64,000 nt of DNA from Krasilnikovozyma curviuscula (taxonomy: Eukaryota; Basidiomycota; Tremellomycetes; Cystofilobasidiales; Mrakiaceae), in contig MVAQ01000017.1 in assembly GCA_014825775.1 (NCBI GenBank), forward strand, positions 117,920 through 181,919. The letters run 5' to 3'. Every line of letters begins with the position of its first letter. The first letter of the stretch is position 1. Below the pieces are notes generated by a model that saw nothing but the letters and a program-made list of their open reading frames with translations, was not told where the DNA came from and ran no database searches. Made by a program: the position numbers and the translations under genes. Below, in pieces: positions 13,708 through 25,987 of this stretch.

Positions 13708-14722
13708 TTACAGAAAGTCATACACGCATTTCTTTCCCTTGGAAACGCATTTTCTGGATGGAAAATTTATCAGTAGGAGAGTAAACGAAACATCTGAAGT
13801 ACTTACTGGCAATCTGAGTAAGGATCGTCAGTGTCCGAAGGAGTACAGCCTTGTTTCAGTTTTCTACGGAGATAGAAGAGACTTTAAAGTAATCAATCGA
13901 GATAAAAAGGCATTTAGATCCCGTACCTGCAGTTAGAACAGGCACTTCTGGCTGGGCCGGTGGTCTTTCTCTTTGGAAAGATGCCAACTTGCGCTTGACC
14001 ATGCTCATCGATGTAAGTTGCTTGATAGTAGAGGTTTTCATCAAAGCTCGGCGTAGAGGAAGACTGCGATTGCTGTTGTCCCTCATCATAGTACTGAAAA
14101 GCAAAAGAGGTCGCCTGTCACTCCTTGTGTCTGTGCCTCGACGATTGATGAGCTTCGATGGAAAAGTGACAGGTACTCACGTAAGCCCCATGTCCGTAGG
14201 TGTCGGTCTCTTGAGAGTAATTGTAGGCGCATGGATCTGACATTGGTTGCTGATAGTTAGTCTCGTAGTATTGCCTTGAAGAAAGGAAGAATTTTGGAAG
14301 AACGACGCGTCCAACCTATCAACAACAACTTGCTCGACAACCGAGTTATAGAACCTTAGAAACTCACTGGTGATAAACGTAATTGCCATTCTGATCTATA
14401 GTGTACCCTTCAGCTACCTGGGTCGAAGAATTTCCGTTGTCGAGATTAGTTTTCTGTCAATCTCAATCTCAATGCGAAAGCACCAACAAACCTGATCAGC
14501 CTGCTGTTGAGTCGTTGAATATTCAGATTGAGCATACTGCACTTGTTCAGGTTCTGCTAAAAAAAGGTTACAATGGCAAAATCAGTATGGAAGCTCAAAG
14601 GTTCCCGTAAAGTTCGAGCTCCCTGCACCAAAACACTCACCTTCAGCGTAGCCTACGAGACCAGCCGGGTAATCGTGATGCCCTTGACCTTGATACTGCT
14701 CTTGAGAATAAAAGTAGGACAT
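13708..14722 (-). CDS. Small Gln/Tyr-rich protein with C-terminal Zn2Cys6 cluster
   Basis: Eight short coding segments give about 198 residues. The N-terminal 160 residues are low complexity, rich in Gln, Tyr, Ser and Asp (starting MSYFYSQEQYQGQGHHDYPA). The last 38 residues are a Gal4-type binuclear zinc cluster: ACSNCRKLKQGC, an 11-residue linker, then CQKCVSKGKKC, fitting Cx2Cx6Cx11Cx2Cx6C. Only VYDFL follows before the stop, so there is no dimerisation helix or fungal-TF domain downstream. Zn2Cys6 clusters usually sit near the N terminus; the reverse order is less common. The first Lys/Arg-rich loop (RKLKQG) fits DNA binding. The promoter has CGG/CCG palindromes that such a protein might read. 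A transcription regulator is likely; its targets are unknown. Confidence 0.78.
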
Positions 14723-15275
14723 GGTGAGGAGCTCTTGGTGGTTGGAAGTTGGATCACCCAAAAAAAATTGGACGACTGGCACGCTCCCGCCTTGCGCTCT
14801 CAAAGGCTGTCAAGGCGGAGCGCGATTCACTCCGCTGCCCCTGAGCACTGCGGTTTTTGCCATGGCGATGTTTTGGTAATTCTAAGGCTTTATAAAGAGT
14901 GAAAAGTGTCGTGCATCATTAAAAGATCGTATAGAAGGAAAAGCTCTATGAAAGAATTGAGTGAAGGATTGTAGGTCGTTAAATTCGGGTGTGAAAGGTT
15001 CGTTCCATACTAGCTGGGCTGAGTTTAGAGTTTATTCCGGGAATCGAGAAGGCGCTTTGGATCTGCGCGAAGGAAGAAACATAGGGGGTGAGCACTTGGA
15101 ATCGAAAGCCGCGATAAAAACTCCAGTCGCAGCCCGCTTTGGGTAACGAAGTGGTGGCCCATGGCTCTTGACTCGTGTCCTTGTGATCTTCTTTTGAGAT
15201 GAGGAGTACCGGAAGAGTCACTCACCGCATGAGCCGATACGAGCACAGGTCATGAGGCACCATTAGCCTCCGTAC
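14723..15275. other. Intergenic region upstream of the Zn2Cys6 gene
   Basis: Separates the Zn2Cys6 start from the stop of the Upa1-like gene. It contains the inverted repeats listed separately. I see no gene in the rest. Confidence 0.5.
14782..14835. promoter_or_regulatory. Overlapping CGG/CCG inverted repeats upstream of the Zn2Cys6 gene
   Basis: The left arm CGCTCCCGCCTTG (14782-14794) is the reverse complement of CAAGGCGGAGCG (14811-14822) apart from one extra C. The right arm also pairs forward: GCGGAG, nine bases, CTCCGC (14815-14835), giving CGG-N13-CCG. These sit 60-113 bp upstream of the ATG at 14722. Zn2Cys6 proteins bind paired CGG triplets, so autoregulation is possible (inference). 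Confidence 0.5.
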
Positions 15276-18200
15276 TTATCGAGCATGAACAGGGCATGAT
15301 CGCCCTCTCGAAAGCCAGGCTGAGATACAGGCGCTGTGAAACGTACAGAGGCAGCTCAATCTGACGCCAAGGATGAGTATTGTCATAAAATTAGCAACGA
15401 CAGAATTCATCAAAGAGTAGTACAAGTAGTACTCGGAAAAAAGATAGGTTACAACACTCACCTTCCAACTTTGCTACCAGCCACAAACTCTTCCAAGCAA
15501 ACCGAACATTCGACTCCAATCAATGAAGAATCACTCGACAATGAATAGATCAAGTATCGTCCTGCTTGAATGTCAGCACCGCCGTCTTCGATACAGCTTC
15601 TAATGTGAGCTTCCTGGTCAGAAAGAGATCCAAACATCGAAAGGGTACGATTGCACACAGGACAACTGCAGATGTGAGGGAAAGCGGTTTGTAAGTGAGC
15701 TGCAGTGCTAGAGAAAGGAGGATGAGAGGAGGAATTCACTCAGCAAGATCACTAATTTGAGAACTCGCGTCTCCTATTGACAGCGACCTGGCCATTCTTT
15801 CCTCGTCAGTCGGAGGAGAAGCCGCATCGGGAAGAGTTGACAATAAGTAACAAGAGTCACAGACTCTCAAAGGCGTCTGAGTCTCAGAGAACAAAAGAGT
15901 GTTGTAGGGATCCTGAACTACCTCGTTGGCTTCCAGCTTGAGCCTCCTCATGGAGCAGTCGTTGCAACAAATTCGGCCGCATTTACGACAATGATGTCTT
16001 CGTTTGTAGAAAGAGAATCTGGTGGCGTTGCAGATCCGACAGACGGTGACCTCTTCATCACGTTCCCATTGGGGGTGAGAAAGCTGGGGAGTGAGAACTT
16101 GAGATGAGACTCTGATCTTCGTTGAAGATGCGGATGTGGGAATCGGTGCCCAAGAGTTCAAGTTCTCAGAAAACATTTGAGATGTTGTCGTTGCTGGTAT
16201 TGAGAATGAGCCATTGCTAGATCTTGGAGGTGAATTGACGCTCGAGGTAGAGGTAGATCGAAGAACCGTTGGAATACTCGTTGGTGAGAAAGACAGGGTG
16301 GAAGGCTGACCATCTGTGGGATAAATGAAGACTTCATCATCATCGTCGTCCTCGGCAATATCAGAGCGATCTTCTACATTTGAGCCTGATCGTTCTCTAA
16401 GTTCAGCCAGTTCCGATGTGAAAGCGTTCAACAGCGCCTGTGCTTCTTCTCTCCGTTCTTCATCAGAGTCGGCTGTAGAGGAAACCATGAAATTAGTAGA
16501 CTTGAAGAGATATATTTGAGTCTGAGAGAAACGTCAGCTCACAAGATATTCCAATGGATAGGAAAGCGATAGCGGTTTCGAGCTTCCCACCTCTTCTCCT
16601 AGCTTCAACAGCAGCTTGTTCATGATCAGCTTCCCCTCTTAAAGTCCTCACACTGGCAGCATCCGAATGCGCTCTCATCCTTGTGGTCGCCTTAGCTCTC
16701 TGGAGGTAGTCATGCTCGACTTTTGCTGGAGGAACCCAATTCATCTCTCGTCCCTCGTCATCTTCTACTCGCGTTCCATCAGGTCGAAATCCATCTAATG
16801 TTAGACCAGAAGGTTCCAAGAAAGGCAGAAGGACATCTGGACGCCTTTTCAGAATGCGAACCCAAACTCGTCTTCGAACCCAGTTGAGGTCAGACAATGG
16901 ACCAGCATTGCCATCGAGTATTCGTTGAAGGCCAGGTGGAGGCGACGGTGACCACTGATCAGCAGGAGTAGCGAAAGAGGTCGCATATGACCAGCCAGTA
17001 GAATGTGAAGACAAAGGATGCGTCTAGGTGTACGAACTCTGTAAGCTTATGGGAGGCAAAGAAGCGATAGAAGAAGGACAAGAGCTGACCAAGTCAACCT
17101 CAAAATCTCCAAGCCAGAAGTGATCGCTCTCCTGCCATAGACCTTGCCTAGGCATTGGGAAGATGAAAGGGCGATCTTTGAAAGGTAAGACGACCTCATC
17201 TCTGGAGGCTCTGACTGTGATTCCTTCGGCGTCAACCGATTGTCCTGTCAAAGGTCTAGAGCCAGTTGGAATTCGAAGTTCAAAAGGGGCTTTTCCTTTA
17301 CTTCCTAAGACAGGTTGAGATCTTGACGCAGAGAATCGAGGACGACCAGAGTTCTGAGCGATGGTTTTGAGTCTACAATCTAAAGCCTCGTACTCCCAAA
17401 CAAGAACGGGAATAGTAGAATGAACCGCAAGAACGTTATAGCTGAAAGGACCAGAAAGAGGAAATGATGGTAGTTCCGCAGCTTCAAGGATCTACAACAA
17501 AAGAACGGTTAGTAACCGTCCTGCTGGGGAAGGACAAGCTGCCACACTCACGGAGCATATGTAAACTTCGAAAACTGACGCCGCAATATCGTAGGCTTGG
17601 TCACCAAACTTGTTACGGATCGAAGGGTCTGCATTGTGTCTTGACAGAAGGTACAGGACAACAGGTAGATGGCCGTTCGCACAGGCGCACACTAAGAAAA
17701 AAGGGGTCGTCAAGTCAGAACAGATCAGATGATTACAAAGGAACGCGACAGTAAAGCTTACTGAGGGGAGTCCATCCGTTCTTAGATCGTCTATTGACGC
17801 CAAGCTCAGGTTCTTCCGGATCGTATGGCCCAGCAGCACCTCCCTTGTCACAGAGAAGCCGGACGATGTCGAGATACCCTTTGCTCGCCGCGTTGTGTCT
17901 ATAAGAGTTGAAATAAGTAATGAGATTGAATCTCAGTTTCGAAACTCATAGGCTACTCACAACGCAGCAAATCCTTCTGTGTCAACAAGATGAACACTGC
18001 TCTTCGGTCTCTCGTCCTTCTCTCCTTCCTCCTTTTTGGCGCCGATGAGATACGAAACGACCAACGCTTTACCACGTAGACTCGCTTTGTGCAAAGCAGT
18101 TTCTCCCTCTCTATCCTCCATATCTATGATAGCACCACCTTCTTCAACCAAGCAACGCACCAGCGGCAAAACACCACGAGACGCAGCAAGATGAAGGAGG

Positions 18201-19044
18201 GTCAACGAGGATGCGGGGTTTGGAGTATTGCTGATAAGAAAAGGAGTTGGAGAACCAAGAAGAAGTGATCTGAATTGCTGAATATCAGGATCTGAATCAA
18301 CAAGAATCGATGAAAGCCTGATCATGATATCAGATGAGGAGGCGTCGGAGGCGAGTGAAGCCATGTCGGAATTGTCTTGGTAGGGCTCTATGACAGGTGG
18401 AAGAGGGTTTCTCGCCTGAGGAGTAACGACTGAAGTTTTATCTTCTTCCCTTCGCATATAAACAAAAGCCTCGGCCTCAGTCTCCGTTGCACCTGTTTCT
18501 TCGACCTCGGCTCTCGCCTTGCCTTTGTCCAAAGCGGGACTTAACACTCCAACCTCATTCAACTCTGGCTCTACAACAGAATCCTTCTGCTCTGTCTGTA
18601 ACATAGTTGAAGGGGCAGAATCCGAAGGCACCGTTTCTGCTGCTGAAGAAACGGTGCGGACTTCTTCAGAGGAAGGTCGTTTTTGGGTTACATCAGAAGC
18701 TTCAGTATTACCAAGGTCGAACTGAGCAGCTGGTTCTACTGCAAGTGATGTTGTCGCAATGGCGTCATCCAATATCATATTCTCGTTGGAGATTTCATCA
18801 TGCAGTTTGAGCTCACCCAAACCGGCGTGAGGGAGGTTCGTGTCATCGTTTGGTGTCACTGAAGGTATCTGCTCTCCCCACGGGTTACCATCTGTAGAAT
18901 CCAGTGGATTGAACTCAGAAGGAGCGAAGACAGACCTCGGTACACTAAGATCAGCCAAGGAGGATTGAATACAAAAAGAAGGGATGGTCAGTTAGTCCTG
19001 GAGTTTCAATGGCTCCAGAGTTCTAAAACATACCTGTCTCCCAT
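15276..19044 (-). CDS. Ankyrin-DysF-FYVE-RING endosomal protein, Upa1/Pib1-like
   Basis: About 1,080 residues in nine exons. The first exon is only 11 nt (MGD plus part of a codon, start 19044). An acidic, disordered N terminus carries EFNP near residue 15, resembling the core of a PAM2 motif. Ankyrin-type repeats follow (TLLHLAASRGVLPLVRCLVE, ETALHKASLRGKALVVSYLI, ANGHLPVVLYLLSRHNAD). Then comes a DysF-like pair, WLGDFEVDL and GWSYATSF with NWVRRRVWVRI. Next is a FYVE finger (VCRICNATRFSFYKRRHHCR) with the RRHHCR phosphoinositide motif, and finally a C-terminal RING-H2 (VECSVCLEEF, LSCLCTFHSACISAWL). FYVE plus RING is the Pib1 ubiquitin-ligase layout. Adding ankyrin repeats matches Ustilago Upa1, which couples mRNA transport to endosomes. 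Binding PI3P on endosomes and E3 activity are inferred from domains. Confidence 0.82.
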
Positions 19045-19402
19045 CCTTCTACTAGTATCTCCTCTAATCGGATGACCCTCTTCTACGAATCTGTGACCGA
19101 GATTGGTCAGATTTGGTTGAACGCAGTACAACTGCAGCAAACTGGTCACTCAGCGGGGGACGTGCTGCTGACGTTCTCTTTTATGCCGAAAAAGATTCGA
19201 CACTGCGATTTAGTCTTTTGTGAAATGGACGATCTTTGGAGATTCTGATTACAATCCTGTATTGTTTGTGATGACATAATAAGCAAATGTTCTAGGTGCA
19301 CAATATGAGAGATCTAGGTTTTGATTCTACATCTTGTGTTATTCTAACGCTACAGATTATCGAAGAGTCAAAAAGAAATAGTAAGAGACCTAAGAAATAG
19401 TA
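19045..19402. other. Intergenic region between the USP and Upa1-like genes
   Basis: About 360 bp, AT-rich near 19240-19400. It serves as the 3' flank of the deubiquitinase gene and promoter of the Upa1-like gene. No gene seen. Confidence 0.5.
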
Positions 19403-22400
19403 CTAGAATCTCTCGTAAAACAGCAAGTATGCTCTCTGGCTCAATACTTCTTCAACAGGTACCTGCTCAATATCAGTATCCGAGCAGCAGTACCACACTC
19501 TGGTGTCCTTTTGGTGGAGATTTTCTTTTGAAGTATTTGAGTGCGCCGAACTACCAGAGCGAAGGTCTTCAGTTGACAGGGCTGGGCTGCTATAAGCTGG
19601 AGTAACGAGGTGAGATGGTGCTGTAGTTGAGGGAAGCGGAGTACGAGATGGTGATGGCGATCTTCTCATCCATGAGTTTTTTACTGGAAGTTCTCCTGGG
19701 TTTGAGAGAACATATGAGACTTGAGAAAAAAAAAGGGATTGGTGAGACTTCTTAATTCTCTTGGCGACAAACAGGTTGGACTAACTATAATGTCCTTGAC
19801 CCATAGACCCAATGTGAACAACCAGCCCACAAAGTTTGTACAAAACTTCATCGACCACCGTCTTTCCGGTCCAAGACTTGTGCGAAGAGTTGGTTTTGGT
19901 GACTGGAGCTCCGACTCGAGCTGGGGCAAGGAAAGGTGCCATGTCCATCACCTCTGGGAAGGAAACGTACGTTTCCACCTTCCTGAAGTCTAAGCGACGC
20001 GATGGGAGTAATTTGGTCAGTCTGAAAACATTCCGGGGAAATCGCTTCGGAAACAAATAACTCACTAGATGCGAAAGTACCGAAAGCCCCAAAACTCATC
20101 CCTTTAATTTGCTCAAATCTCTTCATCTGGAAGACTAAGACAGGTGGTGGATGAACGACGAGATATCGTTTGAAAGCTCGCCTCAAGATGTAATTGGTGC
20201 TCTTCTTCCTCGAGTACTTCGGTCGAGCAGATGTAGATGGGCTTGAATCTGATGGAGCAAGAGACGCTACTTCGTTGTCCGACACATCTGATGCACCTTC
20301 AGCGTCTGATGCATCACTATCTGCATCAGAGACGGGGTCCGACGCGAAGATCGGGTTGGTGTACGTCGTGTAGCTCTTCCCTCTTTTGTTCATGTTCGTT
20401 GGTCTGAGGCCACTTTCCGTTGAAGACGTGAGAGGAGTAAGATGAGCACCGAGAACAGATTCCCGTCTTGATATCGATGGTGAGGATGCGGCGGTGACCG
20501 AGTAAGTTGGAACTGGGCGTCCTCTCGGAGGTTGAACACCCTTTTCAACCCCGTCTTCATCGTCATCTTGGTACTCGGTTCCTCCTTCAGAATTCCTGGT
20601 GATTGCAGGTGGTCTCTGGTCTGTATTTGATGACGATTCTTCAGTGACAAGAAGAGGCGATGAGATTTGAAGTTCTTCGTGTTCGGGAACTGCCATGGCG
20701 CTCGAGGTAAGGAGACTACCACCCGCGGGTTCAAGTTCCGCAATTCCCATTGACGGAGAATCGAGGGTTGCAAAGCTCAGTGATGGTGAGACAAGACCTG
20801 GCGATCCGGATCGCTCCGAAGAGACCTCTAGCTGCTCGAGCTTCCGCTGGAGAATGGCAGCGCTGCTGAGAGTCTCGACTTCCTCGTCCAGAGCGGTTGC
20901 ATCTGCAGCGTTCTCTTCCTCTTCCTCATCATCATCATCGTTTACCCCACCCTCTAAGTATTTAAGAAATGGAATTTGTAAAGTCAGCCCATCGTTGCTT
21001 TTAAAGATCGAAGAACTTTCTGACTGACCCCCTCCTCTCTTCCATGGCTTCCCATCAGCTCTAGGATGCTCCCATCTCCAGCACTTCTTACAGGCAAAAG
21101 CATTCTCTCCTTCCAATACCTCAACAGCAGTGAATTGCCTTAACGAGTCCATCAGCCCCGTTTGACCTGTTCCTAGACCCAACCAACCTTTCTCAGCGGC
21201 CTCAGCAGGACTTGGGACAATACCCGTTGCTTTCAGGATTGAAAGCGGACTTGGTGCCCCTGGTACCTGAGGACCGCCCAGAATTCTGTGAATGTATGCA
21301 GCTTGGGATGGGTGCAGCTTCGGAAAGTTTCGGACTTCGGTTGCTGATGGAGGAAGAGTACCGCCAACTGCTGCTGCTCCTGAGGTTGGTGTCATCTTCT
21401 CAAATCCACCAAATCCGCCACTCAAGATGTTTCCTCCTGCGTCTGACCCTCTTCTTGAGATGAAACCGGTGGAAGGTTGGGATTCGGATTCACGGCGGGC
21501 TCTTGATTGGAATTGCTCCTCAGATTCGCCTGCGTTGGATTTTTTCCTTCTACCGAAGATTGACCCTCTTCTGAACACACCACCACCACTAGAAGAATCA
21601 CCACCACCAGAGGTCGAGTCTTTCCTTCTTGTACTACCGCTCCTTCCCAAGCCACTCAAACTCGAGTTGCGACTCAGGCCGCCACCACCGAGGGAGCCAT
21701 GCAACGAGAAACTTCCAGCTCTAGAAGTGTTCCCACTCTTCTGGCCACTCTGGTTCGAATCGTTGTCCTCGTCGTCATCCGAGGCCAGAGCAGATTCGTC
21801 CTCCTTTTCACGTTCTTCCTTCTCACGCTTCGAGATTGTGTTACGACGGATCCGTTGAGCCATTGCCTTAAGCTTGTCTCGTTTACGTTCGCGAGCCTCT
21901 TCTTGAGGGAGTGAGAGTGAGAGATCCATGAAATCTTCGTATGTATGAGAGACCTTGGAAAATGTTGCACGGTAGTGTCAGGTTACAGCAATGTAGAGAC
22001 AGGATAATGCTTGCGTCTCGACGTACCGATTTGCAAGTCTCGCAAACAATCATACTAGCCAACCTTCCCCCGAAAATTAAATCAACAAACGAAGCCATGT
22101 TCTCTGGGTGCCCATCATCGTCCGTCTTTACTTCAGAGATGGAAGGTGGTGCTGTTGACACCGGGCTTGGCTCCTGGACGTTGAACGTGACGCTTGGTGA
22201 AACGGCAGAGGGAGGTACTTCAGAAACTGGACTCAAATCTGAAGAAAGTTCTGCTTCATTATTCTGACTGCTCGATTCGTCTGCCTTTGGCTCAAGCTCT
22301 GGTTGTCGTACAGGGGATGCTGGTGACCCTTTGAGGAGCTTGATCACGTCCAATTCTTCCATTCTCATAGCGTCGAGGAGATGACGAATGGCTTCGTGTG

Positions 22401-23260
22401 CATCCTGTTGCGCTGTAGAGTTTCCCGGACGGATGTCGTGTCAGATCGTCAGCGAAACAGAAACGAAGCTCGGTTCAAAGTCGGCAGAAAAACCTGCGTC
22501 AGCAAAGGAGCTTGAACTCACCATAATCTTGGTACTGGTCGTATTTGTTGCCCAGGGCACCAAGGACGTGCCTCAATGAAAGACCTTTCCCACTGACAGA
22601 CTTACCATTCTCCTCGATCCTCCAAGCTCGGGAAGTAACGTCCACAAATGCGCAGGCTAATGGCATCGTCTCACGGTACTCGTCCTTATCGGCCATCATG
22701 GATGGGATCCGTTCCTTATCCAGAAGAGTGAGAGGAGCTGGTGACGAAGGTTGTTGGGACAACAGGGAGTGCATAGAAGGGGTGTGGACAATCTGTTGTC
22801 ACCGGCGGGCGGCGTGTAAACGGATCAGCCTCTCGCCTGATGACGATCCCCAGTGGTGAAAAGGAGAAAGAGCAACGACATACGCTTTGGACCACAGAAT
22901 TCAAGAAGCATGTGTTACCTGTTGAACAAATCCACAGGAGGTAGAGCTGGTCAGTCACATAGCCTCCAGCCTTGATAACGACGAGAGCTCAAGGACGACG
23001 ACACGACCCCAAGCCATCAGGTGCACGCTGGAAATACTACATTCGACTAGCTTTTCTGAGAAGTTATAGTGATTCACTAACCATCATTGAGATATCCAGT
23101 CGGGAGAAGCCTGTTTTAGAAGAGAACGAGCAAAATCCAGGTCAGTGGTCTGTGTGCAATTACGCCGACCAAAGCCAGCAAAGCCTTACTGTTTTGCAGG
23201 GATCTCCTGTTTATCCCTCTCTGAGGAATCCATAGGCTCCTTCTGAGAAGCAGCTGACAT
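19403..23260 (-). CDS. USP-family ubiquitin carboxyl-terminal hydrolase with long inserts
   Basis: A cysteine deubiquitinase. I start at 23260 (MSAASQKEPMDSSERDK). After a long intron, GYLNDGNTCFLNSVVQS forms the Cys box; the nucleophile is the Cys of NTCF. Then QQDAHEAIRHLLDAM is the QDAHE box. Finger-type CxxC pairs are CETCKS and ACKKCW. YLVVHPPPVLVFQMKRFEQIKG is the KRF region, and GLVVHIGSMGQGHYISYVL holds the catalytic His. The last segment is SQRAYLLFYERF. The catalytic fold is interrupted by several hundred residues of Ser/Gly/Asp/Glu-rich sequence between the CxxC pairs and before the His box. The sequence resembles yeast Ubp16/Ubp1-type enzymes more than Ubp8 or Ubp14, but I cannot assign an orthologue. 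The N-terminal exon choice is moderately certain; the core is clear. Confidence 0.85.
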
Positions 23261-23596
23261 GCTTTCTTGCAGTTTGTAGCCTTGACTGATGAGAGAGGCG
23301 CAAAAAAAGGGGGGTGGACACCGAAATCGATTGTTTCCCTCATGAGCGACGTCGCGCCACGCACCGCACAAATTCCTCGCAAGAGTTGAGAAAAACAAAT
23401 GCAAAATACTAGTAATGGTTTCTTCTAAGAGCACATCAGAAATAATAGTATGCAGTTTCGACAGCTCTTCTTCTTTTGCTTTTTCAACCGCCGTCCAGCA
23501 GCATGCGCTGTGCTTATTGCCCTCCGATCACCATTCGTCGCTGATGGACGAATGTTCGTCGCTCTTCACTCCAGCACGACATCATTCAGCCTGCGT
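23261..23596. other. Intergenic region between the NIPA transporter and the USP gene
   Basis: About 335 bp: the 3' flank of the NIPA-type gene and the promoter of the deubiquitinase gene. The coding frame of the USP first exon stays open upstream, so an earlier start cannot be excluded. No separate gene seen. Confidence 0.45.
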
Positions 23597-25987
23597 CTAG
23601 CTGGAGGAACCATTGGGTGCCTTTCGAGACGGACTGTTCGACTGGCTTCCACCGCCGCTCACTCGACCAGGTCCGCCACTCCTCTTTGGTGTGCTAGGTG
23701 AGTTGTTATAGTTTGGCATGTGTCTGAGAGGTTCATCATCTCTCTCTTCTTCCTCGTCGAGCTGCGTGAGCCCCACGGACTCTTCGTTGAATGAATCAAA
23801 CAGCGAGTTGGATTGCTGTCTGAACAGACTCGATCGCCTTCCGTGTCCAGCTGAGAGTGGTTCGCCATTGTAGTTTGGTAAATGAGGGCCACCCCAGGTC
23901 ATATTGACAGCTCCGCCGTTTCCAGATTCCGTTGAGAATCGGCCCGCCATCGATATCCTTGGATCTGATGATTGAAAGGACAACGCTAAAGAGTCAGGAA
24001 ACTTGGAGCAAAGGATGAAAGCTTAGAGAAATATGGCTTACTCATAAGACCAGCTTCTAATTGAGTGTGTCTATGAGGAGCATCCGGCTCTCGACTCAAG
24101 TTCAATAGGTAGACGCCAGCGAAGATAGTCAAGAACCCGCAGAGCAGCGAAACTGAGTTGACGCCATCAGACGTTCCAAGACCTTTGAACAGGATGAGAG
24201 ACGCAATCATTGTGGCTGATGAGAAGAAGACGTAGTAGATGGGGTTGACACTGGAAGTACCACAAGAGTCAACACATGGAGGCAGAAAGCTGGTCGCCTA
24301 TCGGAAATACTCACACGTTGGTTGAGAAGGTATCCAGTGCTTTGTTGAAGTAATTCATTCTATAATGCATGTAGTATGAGTACCCTAGACGACCTGAGGT
24401 CAGACGGAACGACTTACTGAACCATGATGCAACCGACAACCACCATGGCGAAGAGGTAAGTACTCAAGTGAGTGAACTGATTATTGCCAGCAAAGGTGAG
24501 TTTGAGAGCAGCACCGAAACCCTGAAAGAAGAAAGAGAGAGAGAGTCAGCTCTAGTCAGCTCTCAGAGGTATCTAATGTCCGGGAGTGACTAGCTGGCTC
24601 ACCTTGATTGCCATGATACTGATACTTCCAGCAACACTACATATGCTCAGATAGACGGTAGGAGTCTTTTTACCGTGACTTGGTGCAATTCTGTATATCA
24701 TGAACAGACAGAACAGGAAGCACAACAGAGCATACAGTGCGAAACCTACAGGCATACGCAGCAGATTGGCGTTGAGTCTCTCACTCAAGTCTTCAGTCTC
24801 ATGCGAAGAGGCGGAACTAACCTGGCTGCATTGCGTAACCAAGAATCTCATCTACCGTTTCCACTTCTTTATCTGCAGGTGCATCTGTAAGAAGCACAGG
24901 GAAAGGGGAATGGGCGTTGCCAGGGCAGGGCATGCAGAAAAAGCCGTCAGTAATTCACGCGTCAACATTCACGTCTCTTGTACAAATTCCGCCTTCAATT
25001 TTAAAACCAGCTGACAGAAGGCAGTACTCACGGAGAATAATGACGAGACTTCCAATCAAACACAACCCACATCCTACCACTCCTAGATTCCCCAGCCGTT
25101 CTCCTAAAAACATAGAGGCCAAAATTGCGCCAACGATGACTGAAAGAGCACCTAAGGGGGTTACCAGAGTTGCTGGCGCGAACATATAGGCTGTTATTAG
25201 ACGAGAGACAGAGAGTAAACGCAGCGAGGTGGTGCATGCCAAGGTAGTTCGATGAGATATTGAAAAATACGAAGCAAGGAATGTGAGTACCGGATTTTCG
25301 CTGGTTATTGAGCACATCAAGAAATTATAGCTGCTACTGACCTGCGAAGTTGCATACTGCGTAGATCCGGGTAAAGAAAATCTAGGTCAGAAATTGGGCT
25401 TTCTTCAGACATTTTTTAAGAATACCAGCACACTGCTTACTTTCTCCTATCACCACTGTATTAACACAAGTGCTGAGGGTTAGTTACAAAGCTGCATAAG
25501 ATGAAAGGGGTATCACCAGTTGACAAACGTACGGGTACTGATTCCAGCCCACCAGGTTGGATTCTTGAGGTAAGCAAGGTCATCGGCTACACCATCATGG
25601 CAAGCAGGGGTAGTAGAATGATGAGCAAAGTGGGTTGATTTGAGAATTGTGTGGAGGGGATGGCTTACAAGCAGATTTCGTGCTTCCCGATATCTGAGCT
25701 CGTTGGGCCGTTTCGTTGAGACCCTGCGGCCCACAGACAGACCAAAAGAAGGGAAGTCAGCACCACTCCAACAACAAAGAAAACAGCCTGGTGCTTCACA
25801 CCTTCTTCGTAATAATGAAACTCGTTCTGGATGAAAGAAGTAGAGAAGAGAGAGAGCAGGACAGGGGTGTTAGTACAGCACAGTACAGCACTCGCGCAGA
25901 GAGAGCACGACAGAAAATGCACACATACCCTATCATCAGAGAAGAAGATATCGCGAGGACGAGCCCTACATATCGATCTTCCAACAT
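23597..25987 (-). CDS. NIPA-family magnesium transporter
   Basis: A multi-pass membrane protein of the NIPA/DUF803 (drug/metabolite transporter-like) family, which moves Mg2+. Start [20 protein letters not shown] is spliced to TSFIITKKG, matching the family's first helix. The rest follows in order: [61 protein letters not shown], the hallmark [15 protein letters not shown] before a loop, then five more hydrophobic segments ending in [18 protein letters not shown] Ser/Pro/Asn-rich cytoplasmic tail of about 170 residues ends at 23597. I placed one acceptor at CTACGCAG because the earlier AG would insert ten residues not expected by the family. The divergent neighbour is RPT6, 905 bp away. The family call is firm; ion specificity comes from the family. 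Confidence 0.88.
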
